From Aspidapion aeneum (taxonomy: Eukaryota; Arthropoda; Insecta; Coleoptera; Brentidae): a DNA stretch of 64,000 nt. The first letter of the stretch is position 1, and every line of letters starts with the position of its first letter. The stretch is taken from the NCBI GenBank assembly GCA_963576565.1, contig OY755038.1, positions 181,404,452 to 181,468,451 of the forward strand. Direction: 5' to 3'. The position numbers were made by a program, and so were the translations under genes. Of this stretch, positions 48,239-60,271 are shown piece by piece. The notes under the pieces were generated by a model. It was not told where the DNA came from. It saw only the letters and a list, made by a program, of their open reading frames with translations, and did no database searches.

Positions 48239-48929
48239 GATGCTAATATATAATTTGTTTTTTTTAACATTCAAAACGTCTCTACCAGAAAAGTCTAGTT
48301 TTTTTTGTTGCGTTTCGCTGCAAGTTGATATGAGTCGGTAAGAACTAACATCTAACCTAAGGTTATGTTTTTCAATTAAACATTATATTGTTTCTATTTA
48401 GTGGGGGTATGATTCGACCCACATTTCTTTCAAATTCTAGAGATGAAGATTACCCCTCGTAGCTTAAATTGCCACCCTGTATAAGTTTCTACTACGTGGA
48501 TGCTCTAAGTGCCCTCTAAATTAAATTAAGAAATACAAAAAAATATTTAAGCTGAGACTTTGACTAACGACGTCCTGTAACTCTAAAATAAAAATAAAAG
48601 ATATTTTAATTTTAACAGTTTCCTCTAAAACTATAAAAAGATGTGCTAGCCCAACTAGTTCTTTCATAAAGATAAAAATCCTGAAAAAATACTAAAGCAT
48701 TCTTCAACCATGAAATTAGACGTTAAATTGTTTTATGTGGCCTATGTGGTCTACTGAGTCATTTCGTGGATTTTTACTAGCTGTCAGTTAAATAACAAAT
48801 TATTTATATCTTGCCCATCTATGTTGTTTTAAGTTCTCAAGCAACTGTAAAACAAACCAGGAAGAAAAGATGTATATTGAAGCCTAATATAGGTATTTAA
48901 GTTACTATACCGGAAAAGTAAACTTTACA
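48239..48929. other. No gene recognised
   Basis: AT-rich; nothing assignable. Confidence 0.3.
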
Positions 48930-49615
48930 GTTCTACGCAGGCGAGACCTGTAAATCTGGGGAGACCTGTAAAGTTTGTTTCCAGTCGTTTATTTTTTTTT
49001 GACAGAGACATAAATTTCCACAAAGTTAATTAACATAAATAATAGTAAATAATAATTTTTAATACCAAGATAAAACACCACAATCATACTCCACATGTAA
49101 ATACTAACGTATAGTCTAAATTATACGCATTTGTAATGACGTCACCAGGTGAGAAAAAAACGTATGGCGTAGATATTTTTGCCAATCAATGTTTTTTGAT
49201 TGACAGTTACGGATACTTCACAGAACCAATTACCTACCTATTTGAATCATAGACACCACTTTTTTTAAAAAGTTTATTGTCACCGCTCTTTATAATATAC
49301 TAAACAAAGATAAACAAAAATGACGACATTACAAATGGGTATAATTTGGACTATACTTACTTAAAATCTAGTATATTTATAACTATTAGTTGTTAGTTAG
49401 TTAGTGCTATTTTGAAGTTAGTGTTAATTTTCAAAACTTTTCCTTTATATTTTAAATTATTTTGATACAATTGTCAATAATATCAAATAAAATACATTTT
49501 AAAAACTATCAGCGTTATCACTGTCTAAATGACATTAGTGACAAGAAATTTTTTCTACTAAACTAGATCAAAACGTAAACTTTATGGGTTAGCCCAGGAA
49601 ATTTACAGGGTCGTG
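48930..49615. repeat. Foldback-like inverted repeat
   Basis: The inner arms are clear: TATAGTCTAAATTATACGCA at 49111 onwards continues into TTTGTAATGACGTCA and pairs with TGACGACATTACAAATGGGT (49320) and ATAATTTGGACTATA. The outer arms (CGAGACCTGTAAAT near 48942 and ATTTACAGGGTCG near 49600) pair more weakly, suggesting one old element of about 690 bp. Confidence 0.45.
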
Positions 49616-50043
49616 TATCGTACGTATTTTGTTTTAAACCGACATTACCAAAAACATACATATGTTAATATCAATTTTTTAATCGAAATAAAATGCTACA
49701 AACAAAAAAACACAAACAAAAAAACACACACATTTTATTCAATAACTTAAATCTAAAATCACAAATTGTTGAAAGTACTGGAATCTGAAATCTAAAAACA
49801 ATTTAGAAAATTGCATTTTATTAGGCTGTCCATTTTCTAAAAATCATATCAAAATCTCTCCTTAAGAAAGCAGATGTTATACACCTTTGTTATACCCCGT
49901 CTATCCATATCTTAGGCTTTTCTCTTTGCTGGATCGTAAAAAATGCACTATTTAACTACAGTGAATATCGCTTATAAAGATATCGGATGTTTCAACATAT
50001 CGGTTAAAGCGACGACATATTGAGGTCTCAACTGAGTTCTATA

Positions 50044-50779
50044 TACAGGGTGTTTCAAAATTCAATAACATAATTTTAGTGTTGGATTCCCTAAGTGATT
50101 TGAAGACAAAATTTTCATATAAACATAGGTCCTCAAACGCCTTGTTTTTGAGATACAGAGTGTTACATTTTCATTTTCTTTTTGGTTTTTTGTTTATAGA
50201 TTGTGCAGTTTCTGAGATATTTAGTTTAAATTTGGCACGTATATTAAGTTATAGGTACTATACTGTTAGACACGCCAAATAATAGTACAAATCTACAGAG
50301 ATACTTTTTCAGAGGTCATGTCGCCTTGTCCCCTGGATTGTTTTTCCCTGTAAGCCACTGGTAGCCAGAACTAGGTAGTTTAATAGAAGAAATAAAATCC
50401 ATGTTTCATTTGCAAACTTTTTTTTTCCTGCATTTTTTTTGCATCTTTAACTGTTTTAGAGAAAATACCCGTTGCATCAAAGGCTGCTATCATAAAATAA
50501 AAAAATGCTCCAATGTGGTATGGCGGGTATATCAAAATAAACAAATTAAATAAAACTTACTCGACATGCCTAATAGTGTAGTGCCTAAAACTAAATACAC
50601 ATGCCAAATTTGAGCTAAATATCTCAAAAACTGTAAGAGCTATAAAAAACAAAATTTTATCACCCTGTATCTCAAAAACTAAGCGCTTGTGAACCTATGT
50701 TTATATGAACTTTTTATCTTGAAATCATTTAAGGAAATTAACATTAAAATTATGTTATTGAATTTTGAAACACCCTGTA
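50044..50779. mobile_element. 736-bp palindromic ACAGGGTG element
   Basis: It starts TACAGGGTGTTTCAAAATTC and ends with the exact inverse; pairing continues for about 130 bp on each side (AATAACATAATTTTA, 'ataaacataggt'). Complete member of the family whose short forms sit in the giant palindrome arms. No transposase. A frame of 67 codons (50079-50282) lies in the inverted arm and is not a gene. Confidence 0.75.
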
Positions 50780-51149
50780 TATCTTGTTACGTTTTTCCTC
50801 TACAGCGACGCTCGGTTTTAAAGACCGAAATTAAGCAGTCTGTTCAATGTCGTCACAACCGATATTAACTGTACGTCAATTTTAAAACATTACAAACTAT
50901 CACGAATTGCAATTTAGAAGGACACCAAGCAAATTGCCTATAAAATTCGGAGGTTTAGGGATTCGAGATTCTTCCACTATTTGCATCTTTGGCCTTTTTA
51001 GAGTGACTTTCAAATGTTTGTGTTCTACGCAACACCATTCTGCCGCACAATATTCTTTCTTATAAAGAGTTTTAGCTTTGATCTGCAATTGTTACCTGGC
51101 TTTTATTTTGTAAATTGAAAGAAATCCCCAAAATATCTCCAAAATCTCA

Positions 51150-51700
51150 AAATGATATGATACTCTCTGCTATTATATTTCAGATTTTTATCGTTCTTAA
51201 ACTAGGACTTCCTGTGTATGGACAGCACTCCTGCATTTACATTGAATCTGCTGATGTTTATGGACTGCATGGCTTAACTGCACTAAAAGTGTTCCAGACA
51301 CAGAGAACTTAATGACATTAGACGGTGTCAGCAGAATTCCCTTCAGTTTTATAGCCGTTTATTGTTTGTCGAACAGATAAAAAAAAAGATCGCATGACGT
51401 GGTTTTCATGGAGAGGTGAAAGACAATAAACAAACATCTAACAAATCAGGTATCGCTTTGTGTTTCTCCCTTTTGCTGTAGAAACTTTTGTCCCTCGGAG
51501 GAATGAATCGATTAAATTTTGTTTCTAAACTGGGTCGCTTGATTCCTTCAAAAAACGCCAAAAGTTTCATAATTCAAAAAGTCCGCTTAGCCGTTCAACA
51601 AGGTAATATGGCGTCAGTAATAGGTGCTGTCTTTGAGAAGCCAGGTTTAAAGGAAGTGTTTTGTGATTAATATATTTGCCTTTTTTAGTTCGAATTTATT
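51150..51700 (+). pseudogene. Retroelement C-terminal fragment (RT-associated domain)
   Basis: 51160-51310 reads LGLPVYGQHSCIYIESADVY then GLHGLTALKV, matching the pattern of a Cys/His-rich region (CxCG...GxHGLSC) found downstream of reverse transcriptase in a widespread invertebrate retroelement family. Most of the Cys residues are lost. After a shift, CRTDKKKDRMTWFSWRGE follows (51370-51425). A large deletion then leads to PFAVETF, LGRLIPSKNAKSF and RLAVQQGNMASVIGAV (51463-51640), the usual C-terminus. The middle part of the domain, including its acidic core, is gone. I recognise the family pattern but not its proper name. A dead fragment. Confidence 0.5.
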
Positions 51701-51764
51701 TTTAAAATTCGAATTTTTGTTTTGATGTAACTTTCAAATTTTATCATAACGTGTGTACTATTAG

Positions 51765-51970
51765 CAGTAGCGTATCGTGGATAAAAGGGCGGGGGGGGGG
51801 GATGACTTTAAGCTGCGCAAATATAGGTATGGGAGTCAAATAAATTACAAACCTTTTTTCAAAATAATAACACTATTAATTCTATTTTTTTCTCAAAGGA
51901 CGCCAGGGGCGCCAAGCGCAGAGAGGCGGGGGGCGTTTGCCCCCCTGGCCCCCTATACGACACGCCACTG
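51765..51970. mobile_element. 206-bp hAT-type miniature element with perfect 8-bp target duplication
   Basis: CAGTAGCGTATCGTGG at the left and ACGCCACTG at the right, flanked by ACTATTAG on both sides (51757-51764, 51971-51978). The interior has G-run and C-run blocks (GGGGGCGTTTGCCCCC). It is the best-preserved hAT insertion in the window. Confidence 0.85.
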
Positions 51971-51978
51971 ACTATTAG

Positions 51979-52396
51979 GTACTTATCTAAAAGCTTATAA
52001 ATAGTATTTATAACTATTAGAAAACCTATGGGACACGTTATAATTGGCTATTTCCTAATTTAAAATGATTTTGAATATAAAACACTACATATATATTTTA
52101 TACTACTTTAATAGAAATGTCAACCCATCAAAATAAACACAAACTAAGACTGTCGATAAGCTGCCAAGAGAAGTCATGACCAGCTTAACTGAACGCAAAA
52201 ATTTCAGGGCGCTACCCAAATAAAAGTGCAGTATCAAAACTTGTATTTACCCATCAAGCCAACTATAAAGCGCGGTCTTAAATTTTACGTTTAAGGAGAA
52301 AGCCAGGAATTATTACGAACATTTGTTTAATCATGCATTTTCGAAATAAACATAGAAAAATTTTTGCTCCCTACACGATCGCAAAATCATTCCAAT
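51979..52396. other. No gene recognised
   Basis: 52140-52225 encodes 'DKLPREVMTSLTERKNF', faintly like a LINE C-terminal LPREI segment; too short to call. Confidence 0.3.
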
Positions 52397-53722
52397 TTTA
52401 ACAGGTAGCCTCGCTGACCGTGGTACTGTTAAATCAAGTGGCCAAGGCTTAAAGGCTGCAAGCTACCAATTTAGGCTACAACTTTATTGGTAAAAAATTA
52501 AATTAAAATTATAAAAGCAACAAATGTTATTAAAAGTTATTATTTATTACAATCTCGAAAGGGAATTTGGATATGCTATAAGCGGTTCTCTCAATTATAT
52601 AAACAATGTAGGAAAATCATACATGCCTGTTTAATTTTCTTCTTTAAACTTAATATTTTCACTTCTTAATATATGAAGAGTCCAGTGGAAAAACGATGAG
52701 ATTCCATTTTTCAAAAAGCTGAGTAAAACGAAATTTAAAATGGGAGGAACGTTTTTCCACACTGCTTCCTATTTTTAGCCGTAGCTTTTAGTGGAATCTC
52801 ATTGTTTATCCCCTGTAAGGTTTAGTGTGTTAATACTTCACGTTACAAGCTATCGCATGGCGTCAAAATGTCGATTTCGGAAAAAATGGAATCTTATTGT
52901 TTATCCACTAGACCCTTCATATATTTGACTTCAATCTTAAAATTATTAAGCTTTTGCATTCCAATATTTACACTCTTTAAACTTTTAGGTTGTAGAAATA
53001 TTTTAAACGTTTATTAATCAATCAACTGTTTAATTTACTTATTATAATTTTTTAGGTTTAGCATATTAAAATCAAAAAAAGGTAGCAGTAATATTTCAAC
53101 ACTGGAAACAGTAATAATCAAAAGATTTAAAATTAAAATAAACTCTTAAGTAAAGACCAAAATAGTTAGAAATAGGTAACAAAAAGAATAATATTATACA
53201 AGTTAAAATAATTAACAAATATAACAATTCCCCAGTTGAAAAAAACCCCCCCTTAAATCAAAAGGAGTAACGCGTACTAAAACCAAATAAAGAATGGTCT
53301 CTAACGATTTTCCACTCATAGCTTGCAATTGATTGTTTTGAAATCTAAGCTACCTCGCCTTGGCCAGATAAGATACTTTAAACGCTTTAGACAAAGTGAC
53401 AAAACACCAACGCAACGCGTCGACTTCGAAAACCGTTACAGATGAAACACACTGTAGTGTTTTTTTAAAAATTGAAAATGGTTTGATAAATTTGTTTCCA
53501 GATAAAAAATATGAATTATTTTAATGTTGGCTTAAAGGATATAGCCGAATACAACTTTTATTAAAATACAGTCGCTGATGTCGCCATATATTTTACATAT
53601 TCTTAACCCAGCCTTGCATATAATTAATGCTTGTTGATGTCGAAAACAATATTTATTTAAAAATATTTAAAAACTTATAACTTGCGAGAAGACCAGTTAT
53701 ATTAAACTCCCGTTTTGTTACA
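52397..53722 (-). mobile_element. Solo LTR of the 16.3-kb element family, inverted
   Basis: On the minus strand it starts TGTAACAAAACGGG (53722) and ends at ...CCTGTTAAA (52397), with matching landmarks: CCAAATTCCCTTTCGAGAT, GTTGTAGCCTAAATTGGTAG and CCTTGGCCACTTGA. CAAT flanks both sides (52393-52396, 53723-53726), the same 4-bp target size as the full element. It is diverged from copies A-C and interrupted by a 244-bp insert, so it is much older. No interior: formed by LTR-LTR recombination. Confidence 0.85.
52675..52918. mobile_element. 244-bp TIR element inside the solo LTR
   Basis: The ends GAAGAGTCCAGTGGAAAAAC and its inverse (ATCCACTAGACCCTTC) pair over about 35 bp, including the ATGAGATTCCATTTTT / AAAAATGGAATCTTAT segment. 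AT repeats on both sides hide the exact target duplication. A diverged internal copy of the terminal segment lies at 52785-52812. Confidence 0.7.
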
Positions 53723-53726
53723 CAAT

Positions 53727-54305
53727 AGATCGCCGGTACACATGTATCATAAGAAACTGCACGCTTCTTATTTTCCAGAGCCTATGCAAACAAAACATTT
53801 CGTATCGCAGATTTTACGCATTTACTCTAGAGTCTAAAATATAATCTGCATCTCTTTTGACATTAAAATAGGAAATAAGTAAACCTTCGTTATCTTTATT
53901 GATCGTCTCTTTATTAAATTTACCATCCAACACCTGTTAAAATCTACTGCTGCTACTGTTTTAAAGTCGTGATGAGATTTTAATAAGATTTTCTAGATAA
54001 ATTAATATTCCCACGAAGACTAGACTTATTTAGTTAGGGTATTTAATGGACGGTTCATTAATTTCTTGCTGTAAGATAATTATGGGTCGATTCATTGGGC
54101 ACAGCAAGCTTTTAAGGTTCACTGAGTATTTTAATTATCCTTTAAACTCTTTTACGACGAGCTTTTGCTTAATTCTTCAATGCATTGGCGGTTCCTCCAT
54201 AAGTGCACATTTGCACGTTCACTCCATTTTACTTTAAAAAATATTCAAACTTGATTATTCTTTAATTATTAATTTCATCATTCATTCCCAACAGGAATTC
54301 ACCAA
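53727..54305. other. No gene recognised
   Basis: A 63-codon frame at 54046-54237 has no recognisable motif. Mixed composition, no repeat seen. Confidence 0.3.
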
Positions 54306-54311
54306 AGACTT

Positions 54312-54358
54312 GAATAGAATAGAATAGAATAGAATAGAATAGAATAGAATAGAATAGA
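54312..54358. repeat. (GAATA)n microsatellite
   Basis: About nine tandem GAATA units. Seen from the minus strand this is the 3' tail of the LINE that follows, so it probably arose at the retrotransposition tail. Confidence 0.9.
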
Positions 54359-55446
54359 AAAATACTTTATTGTCAAGAATACAAGTTCTGTAGACAAAGT
54401 AGGCTATAGACTATTTCGGACTAAAACTAATTTACATGATTGATCATAATTTTATCATTATTTTATCAAAAAGAGTTATTTTTTTTAAAGCCCAAAAAAG
54501 TTGAAGAAAAATGACTTTATACCTAAAAGAAACCATTTTTAAAAAAATCTAATTTTAACATGAAATCTGTAAAATAACACTAAGAAAACATTGTTTACAT
54601 TTTTTTTCTTAAGTAAAACTGAACAAGCACAAATATAGGTGCTTGACACCCAAAGAAATACTCAGTACAAGAATATCAATAAATAGATAAATAAAAAACA
54701 AGGACTATTAAGGCTATATGAACTACTTCGGACTAAGAATAAGTTACATAATTCCTATTGTTATTAATATAAGTCCCTCAATAAAAAGAATACAAAAAAA
54801 ATTATAACAAAATAAAATAAAAAAGTCCAAAAAAGTTAAAGGACACAACGTCATACCTATGTAACACTATTTTTTTACTATAAAACAATGTCACCCCTCA
54901 GTTTAGACATCAATCAATATATTTAAAAAAACAGAAAACAAGCTGACCTAATTATTAAAATTTTGTCAAGACATGCTTTGGCTATAAAATTCGTCAAGAG
55001 TATATAATGGAGTTTGTAATAAGAATTTTTTCAATTTTTTCCTAAAAATCCTAACAGAAGCAGCACATCTAATATTTTCAGGAAGAAAATTAAATATTTT
55101 CCTTCCCTCATAAACTATTGATCTTTTTGTAAGAGACCTTTTAGAAATTGGTAACGCTACATGGTTTTGTTGTCGAGTAACTTGTGCACTTCCGCCCCCA
55201 TCATTGCTAACATAATTTTTATATACCAAACTTGCAGTCTCAAGTACAAAAACTGATGTAAAAGTGAGAATTTTTAAGTTTGTAAAATGTCGCCTGCAAG
55301 ATTCTCTTGGAGATATGTCTGCTATAAAGCGTATGGCTTTTTTTTGTAAAACAAATAAAAGTTTTAGCAGATATGGAGAGGCTGTTCCCCAAAATGCTAT
55401 GTCATACCTCAAGTGGGATTCGAATAGAGAAAAATAAACTTTTCTT
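54359..55446 (-). pseudogene. 5'-truncated LINE (jockey-like C-terminus and 3' UTR)
   Basis: Minus-strand coding runs from about 55440 to the stop at 54966: VYFSLFESHLRYDIAFWG, LLFVLQKKAIRFI, then VFVLETASLVYKN and SIVYEGRKIFNFLPENIRC, ending SQSMS. This is the tail downstream of reverse transcriptase in jockey-like insect elements, homologous to 39295-39740. Upstream of VYFSLF the frame closes, marking the truncation. 54359-54965 is the 3' UTR and ends in the (TATTC)n tail. The preserved 148-codon frame suggests it is younger than the copy in the hAT element. Confidence 0.8.
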
Positions 55447-56450
55447 TACTAACTAGAAATTCTTACCCGGTTTTGGTTTGTATTCGTGTTCGCCGCGCTT
55501 AACTTGACCCAAATTCTGTGCACCGTAAATGTTAAATCGCATTTTAATTACGAAATATAGAAAGATAGGACGACATGCCTCTACGGATTTTTACAGTACA
55601 CAGAATCTGGGCCTTACTTCGATTCGTGGTCTTCGATCGATGCTGCGCGCACTCTACGATTACCGCTAGCTTATGTGCATTTATTGTTAAATTAGTGCCA
55701 TAACACATTGATCTGGCGGACTGAACCGCGATATTCTGTGATGAGTGTACTGCGACAACCTGGCGTTATTGTTTTGATTTCGACCATTCCGTAGATACGA
55801 GAATGGCGGAAGTTTCTAATTCTAGTAGCATTAGCGTGCAATATTTAAAGACAATTAAATTTTCTTCCTTACCATAATGAGTGAGAATAGGTTAACTGTA
55901 ACTCGAAATTTCGTGATTTTGAGTTATCGACTTTTTCATATAGTGGGAATCAAGCGCTATCGAATGCAAAAGCTGGATAATACGTTATTCTAAACTGGCG
56001 ACGTCTATCTGCAAATGTAAAAAGTAGACAATTCAAACATGTAACCTTTTTTGGAGCTATAAATAGATAACTTTAGATACCAGTATGTTTTTCTCTATTT
56101 TCTGATCTTTTTATTTTATAAAAGAAGACAACTCTGTTAACCCTTCTCCAGGCGACTCCTTTTATACTACCAATTACATTTTATGGATTTTCTCAATACT
56201 ACAAAAATTGAGTTACCCAACTATTGCATTTAGCCCACGATATTATCTGTTGAAAAAAAAATGATTTAAAAAATTTCAAAATTCAATGAGTTGGTTATTG
56301 AACAATTTATTTTAAAAAAGTTCAGACGCCTTCATTTTCAATACAAAGCGTGTTTGTGAAATATAAAACTGGGCACATTTACCTATTATTTATTTATAAA
56401 ATCAAAACAATAGATAACTATATATCTAATTTTTTAATTATGGCTCAAAA
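55447..56450. other. No gene; small inverted repeat
   Basis: 55500-55535 (ACTTGACCCAAATTCTGTGC, then ACCGTAAA) pairs with 55586-55622 (TTTACAGTACACAGAATCTG, then GGCCTTA), an old foldback of about 120 bp. 55480-55700 is richer in G+C than average but encodes nothing recognisable. Confidence 0.4.
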
Positions 56451-56930
56451 AGTTTGGCGTGGCACTCAAAAATAATTATCGTCTGCGCCGCAATTTTTTT
56501 TTGGGTGTGAATCCCCAAACTTTTACACCAGGCGCCGCCAATGCTTTAATGTCCTCTTATTTTTTTGACATTGTACAAATTTCAAGAAATTTTGTGTGGC
56601 TTGGTTATGCCGTGTGTTTTCGAATAAGTATTATGACAAAAACGATATAAATATACCAGAACTGGCTCACTCTAAAGCGTTCATTAAAGGAGTATGTATA
56701 GAAAGAGAACGAGGAAGATCGTTGAATTTACCAGACAGGAGATATGTATATTGACTAGACCTTTTACGGATGAACATGTACTGTGCGAGTTTTTGGCTAT
56801 TGCACATTTACGGCAGAACACTTTCGGTAAAGCTCAAATCGATTCAGAAAATCTGTACAGTGTCTCACCCAAACTGATAGCTAACCTTTTTGGAAGATTT
56901 GGTAAACAGTAGGGAGAAACCAGTTAAAAG
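56451..56930 (+). other. Coding-like stretch, unrecognised
   Basis: Two frames, 56459-56650 and 56694-56912 (a different phase), lie in a stretch of more even composition. An alternative phase across 56660-56750 (LAHSKAFIKGVCIERERGRS) also looks protein-like. I see no family motif. It may be a decayed transposon gene. Confidence 0.25.
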
Positions 56931-57094
56931 CGAGCCATAATAGACCCTCTGGTGGTCGCAGTGGAAGGGCTATAAGGCACAATGCCATATGAATCATCAA
57001 CATGACATAACGATTATTATTCGCAGTTTCTAAAGTCTGCTGAAATTTCGGACTTTCCAAACAAGACTAGGTAATTTAGTGACGTCATTTAAAA

Positions 57095-57535
57095 GGTGGG
57101 AATGCGACAATTCGCCGCGGCCGAGTCGCTGCGGAACAATTCGCTGGGAGAATTTTTGTTTAATGTTTATTTTAATGTTTCGTGTGTAGTAAAAATATTT
57201 TAAATAATAAAAGTATTTGAAAATAAAATATTAAAATTTTTTTTCTATAAATAAGTTTTTGAAAAAACTACTTTTTAAAAACGTAATATTTAAAAAAAAT
57301 TGTTTTTTTTTATAAATTAGTTTTCTAAAAAACTATTTTTGAAAAAGTATTTTTTTTGAAAAAGAAAAAATTAATTTCGTTAAAATCAAAATTAAACCAA
57401 AATTCTCGCGGCGAATTTTCCCCGCGGCCGGCGGTGAAGTGTCCCCGAATCCAGTCAGCCCCACGCAAATCGGCCGCGGCGAATCGAAGCGTGGCGAACT
57501 GGTCACGGCGAATTGTTCCCTACCCATAAAAGTTT
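57095..57535. mobile_element. Miniature element with GC-rich GCGGCGAATT ends
   Basis: The left end (GCGACAATTCGCCGCGGCCG, AACAATTCGC) and the right end (CCCCGCGGCCGGCGG, CGGCCGCGGCGAAT, GGCGAATTGTTCCC) are made of CGGCGAATT words in opposite orientation around a strongly A/T core. The contrast in composition marks it as a foreign element. No transposase. The ends are too degenerate to place a target duplication. Confidence 0.55.
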
Positions 57536-57579
57536 GCCTTGAATTATATCATAAAGAATTTTTTTAAAAGCCTTTTTGC

Positions 57580-58170
57580 GAGAAAGCCCATTTTTTCAAC
57601 AAATGAAATATAATTAAATATTATCATCGTAAATTCTGATACCATTGGCAGCCGTTGTGGTGGTATTTAACGACCACTACCACTACCACTTTTCAGTCTT
57701 AATCAAAAAGAAATCAAATATAGCTTGTATAATTTTTGCTTTCGCACCCTTTTCATTTCTAGTAATTCCTTATTATTATAAGATTTCATTTCTGTCATTT
57801 TTGTACAATCCAATTCCTCAATCCTGTCTATTGAACACAGCTCAAACGTAACTTTGTTTCTTTTTCATAAAATTGTATTGCCACCAGAACAAATCATAAA
57901 TCTAAAAAACGTACCTTCGTATATCGTATTTTAAAGTTAGGAATTTACTCACTTTACACTCCTCATCTAGCTTTTTTTCCGTAAGATTATATTTTCAACA
58001 GATGAAATCAAAAATCTGAAAATCGCATATTTGTATCTGGTCTCATGACAAAGTTCTGATTTTAGCACCTTTACACCCCTTACCCACACCTCACCACCGA
58101 TTTTTTTTTACAAAATTCCATTGTTTCCAGATCAAATCATAAAACCGCACGTTTGTATCTGTTTTTATTA
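57580..58170. repeat. Degenerate tandem repeat, ~115-130 bp units
   Basis: Three to four units, each with 'aacaaatgaaat' / 'gaacaaatcataaa' / 'cagatgaaatcaaaaa' / 'agatcaaatcataaaa', then 'tcgtatat' and 'caaagttctgatttt'. No coding motif. Confidence 0.5.
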
Positions 58171-58228
58171 CAAAGTTCTTAAACCGAACCGAACCGAACC
58201 CTGTGTTAGGATCTACGAGTGTGCAAAG

Positions 58229-60000
58229 CTTAAGGGGCCGACTCGCGCTGATATTTTCGTGCTAATATAAGGGTTTGGAAATACACGCTTTTCTTGAAGA
58301 CGGCTAAAGGTTTTAACAAAAACTTTTTTTTATCGTTTAAAGTGATCTTTGGTATAGGCCTAAAACTATTTTTTAGTTAAAAAAATTTCTCCAAAATAGC
58401 ATGAAATTATGCTTATTTATAGTCAAAAATCGATCATTTTCATATCATTTTTTTAATAGGAAATTGTTATCTGGTTCTATCGGGGAAGAATTTCGGGCCT
58501 ACAAGGGACATTTCTCTAAATAAATAAAAAATAAAAATACAAAAAATTGCAGGTCATCTGGTAGGAAAACGTGTATTGTGAAACCCTTACAAGACCAACA
58601 ATTGCCGCTTGTCATCAATAAAGTGGGGCTCTCTGCTGGTCGCTAAGAATTATTTTTAAAACAATAGCAATATCCTAGTCTTTTCGGTTTTTTACGAAAC
58701 CGGACCATCAGAGCTGCAGCTAGCATTTTTGGCGCCCGAGGCAGCATTTAAAATGTTTAGTCCCTTTCACCCCTTGATAGAGGCTTTACCAAATCAAAAT
58801 GGTAAATTATATTTGACATTCTCATAAACTTTCCGCACTGTTTTTGAATTGAGTTGTTTTGGTATGGAAAGTGGCACGTTTTCGTCTTCACTTTACACAC
58901 TAAAAAATAGGGCGGACTATAAACAAACAAATTGTGTGTAAGTGATTGGAAGAAAATAGAAACATTTGCACGTGTATAAGTACCGGTGTTTTTTTTTTAA
59001 ATTTATATATTTTATACAGGAAGACGTTAATTAGACATTTTCACCTTAACATTGTTAACTCCTAGAGAATGAGCCAGAAATCGAACAAAATGTTCGAAAA
59101 AGGGCTGTTTCTATAAGGCTTAACCCGTGTTTGAGGTTTCTATGTGTAATTTTAAACAGTCAGACCAACATTGTTTACTGGACGCTATTTCCTGAATATG
59201 TACAGGGCTGTCACAAAATACCTATAAAAGTACTTTAATTACCTGTCTAAAAATCACTGCTTATTTATCATTAATTGAATATACATAATTCCATCCACCC
59301 TTTTGACATTTTTTTAGATCAATATAATGGCACAGATTTTTAAGGGTCAGAGTTGCGCCGATATTCTAGTGTAAATGTAATTTGTGGTTGTTTAGAAATA
59401 CACGGTTTTGTCCAAAACGGCTACAGATTTTTACAAAAACTTTCCTTAATTATTGAAAGTAATCTTTTGTCTAGGACCAGAATTATTTTTAAGTTTAAAT
59501 AAAATGTCAAAAATTAGATAAAGTTATGCTTAAATATAGTCACAAAGGGACAATTTTATAATAATTTTTTTTATAGGAAATAGATCTTTGTTTTAAACGG
59601 GGAAGAATTTCCGTCTTACTGGTGATATTCTTCTAAATAATAAAAAAATTGTTAAAATAAAAGGCATCTGGGACGTTTAAAACGCTTACAATTTATAAAA
59701 TGTTCGTATCCTCTCTTCCTTTGATAGGGGTTTTACTAAATTCAAAATTACAAATTGTTTTTTACACTCGCGTGCGGAAAATACTGACTTGCGGCAATTT
59801 TTTTGGATGAGTTTGGTACGGAAAATGCCACTTTTTGACACTGTCGTATTTTTACTTTATTTAGCCATCTTTTAATATTTTTGTTACTGTGTAAATATAA
59901 GTTCAAATATGTTGTATGTGAATTGTCAATCTATCTACGGCGTGTTATTAATATAATTTGTTTTTTTATAAAAACCGAGGGGTGATCAGCTGAACCAAAT
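58229..60000. repeat. ~1.1-kb direct repeat, two diverged units
   Basis: Unit 1 (58229-59339) and unit 2 (59340-60000) share, in order, GCGCTGATATT/GCGCCGATATT, GGAAATACACG, GGCTAAAGGTTTTAACAAAA, a TTATGCTTA..TATAGTCA segment, GGGGAAGAATTTC, a TTGATAG.GG.TTTAC segment and GTATGGAAAGTGGCAC/GTACGGAAAATGCCAC. Unit 2 is shorter. A (CCGAA)n run precedes the first unit at 58178-58200. No protein was recognised. Confidence 0.6.
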
Positions 60001-60271
60001 TTGTACACCTTCCTACGGGACTTTAATAAATTTTTGGGCTTGTAGTGTCCTGTATAGTCCTGACTGGCAGGCGCCCTTAAAAAAATTCGCGACCAACAAA
60101 AAAAAAACGTCTTAACTCTCGTTTTTCTTAGAGAGTTGATTTGCCTTTGCTTTCCTCCCTACTTAATCATGCTTAGGGCACCCCTTAGGCGCCAGTACCC
60201 TCGGGGTTCTGTATAGTCCTGTGGCAATCCTGTGGAAGTCCTATGGAGTCCTGTATAACGATTTTCTATTT

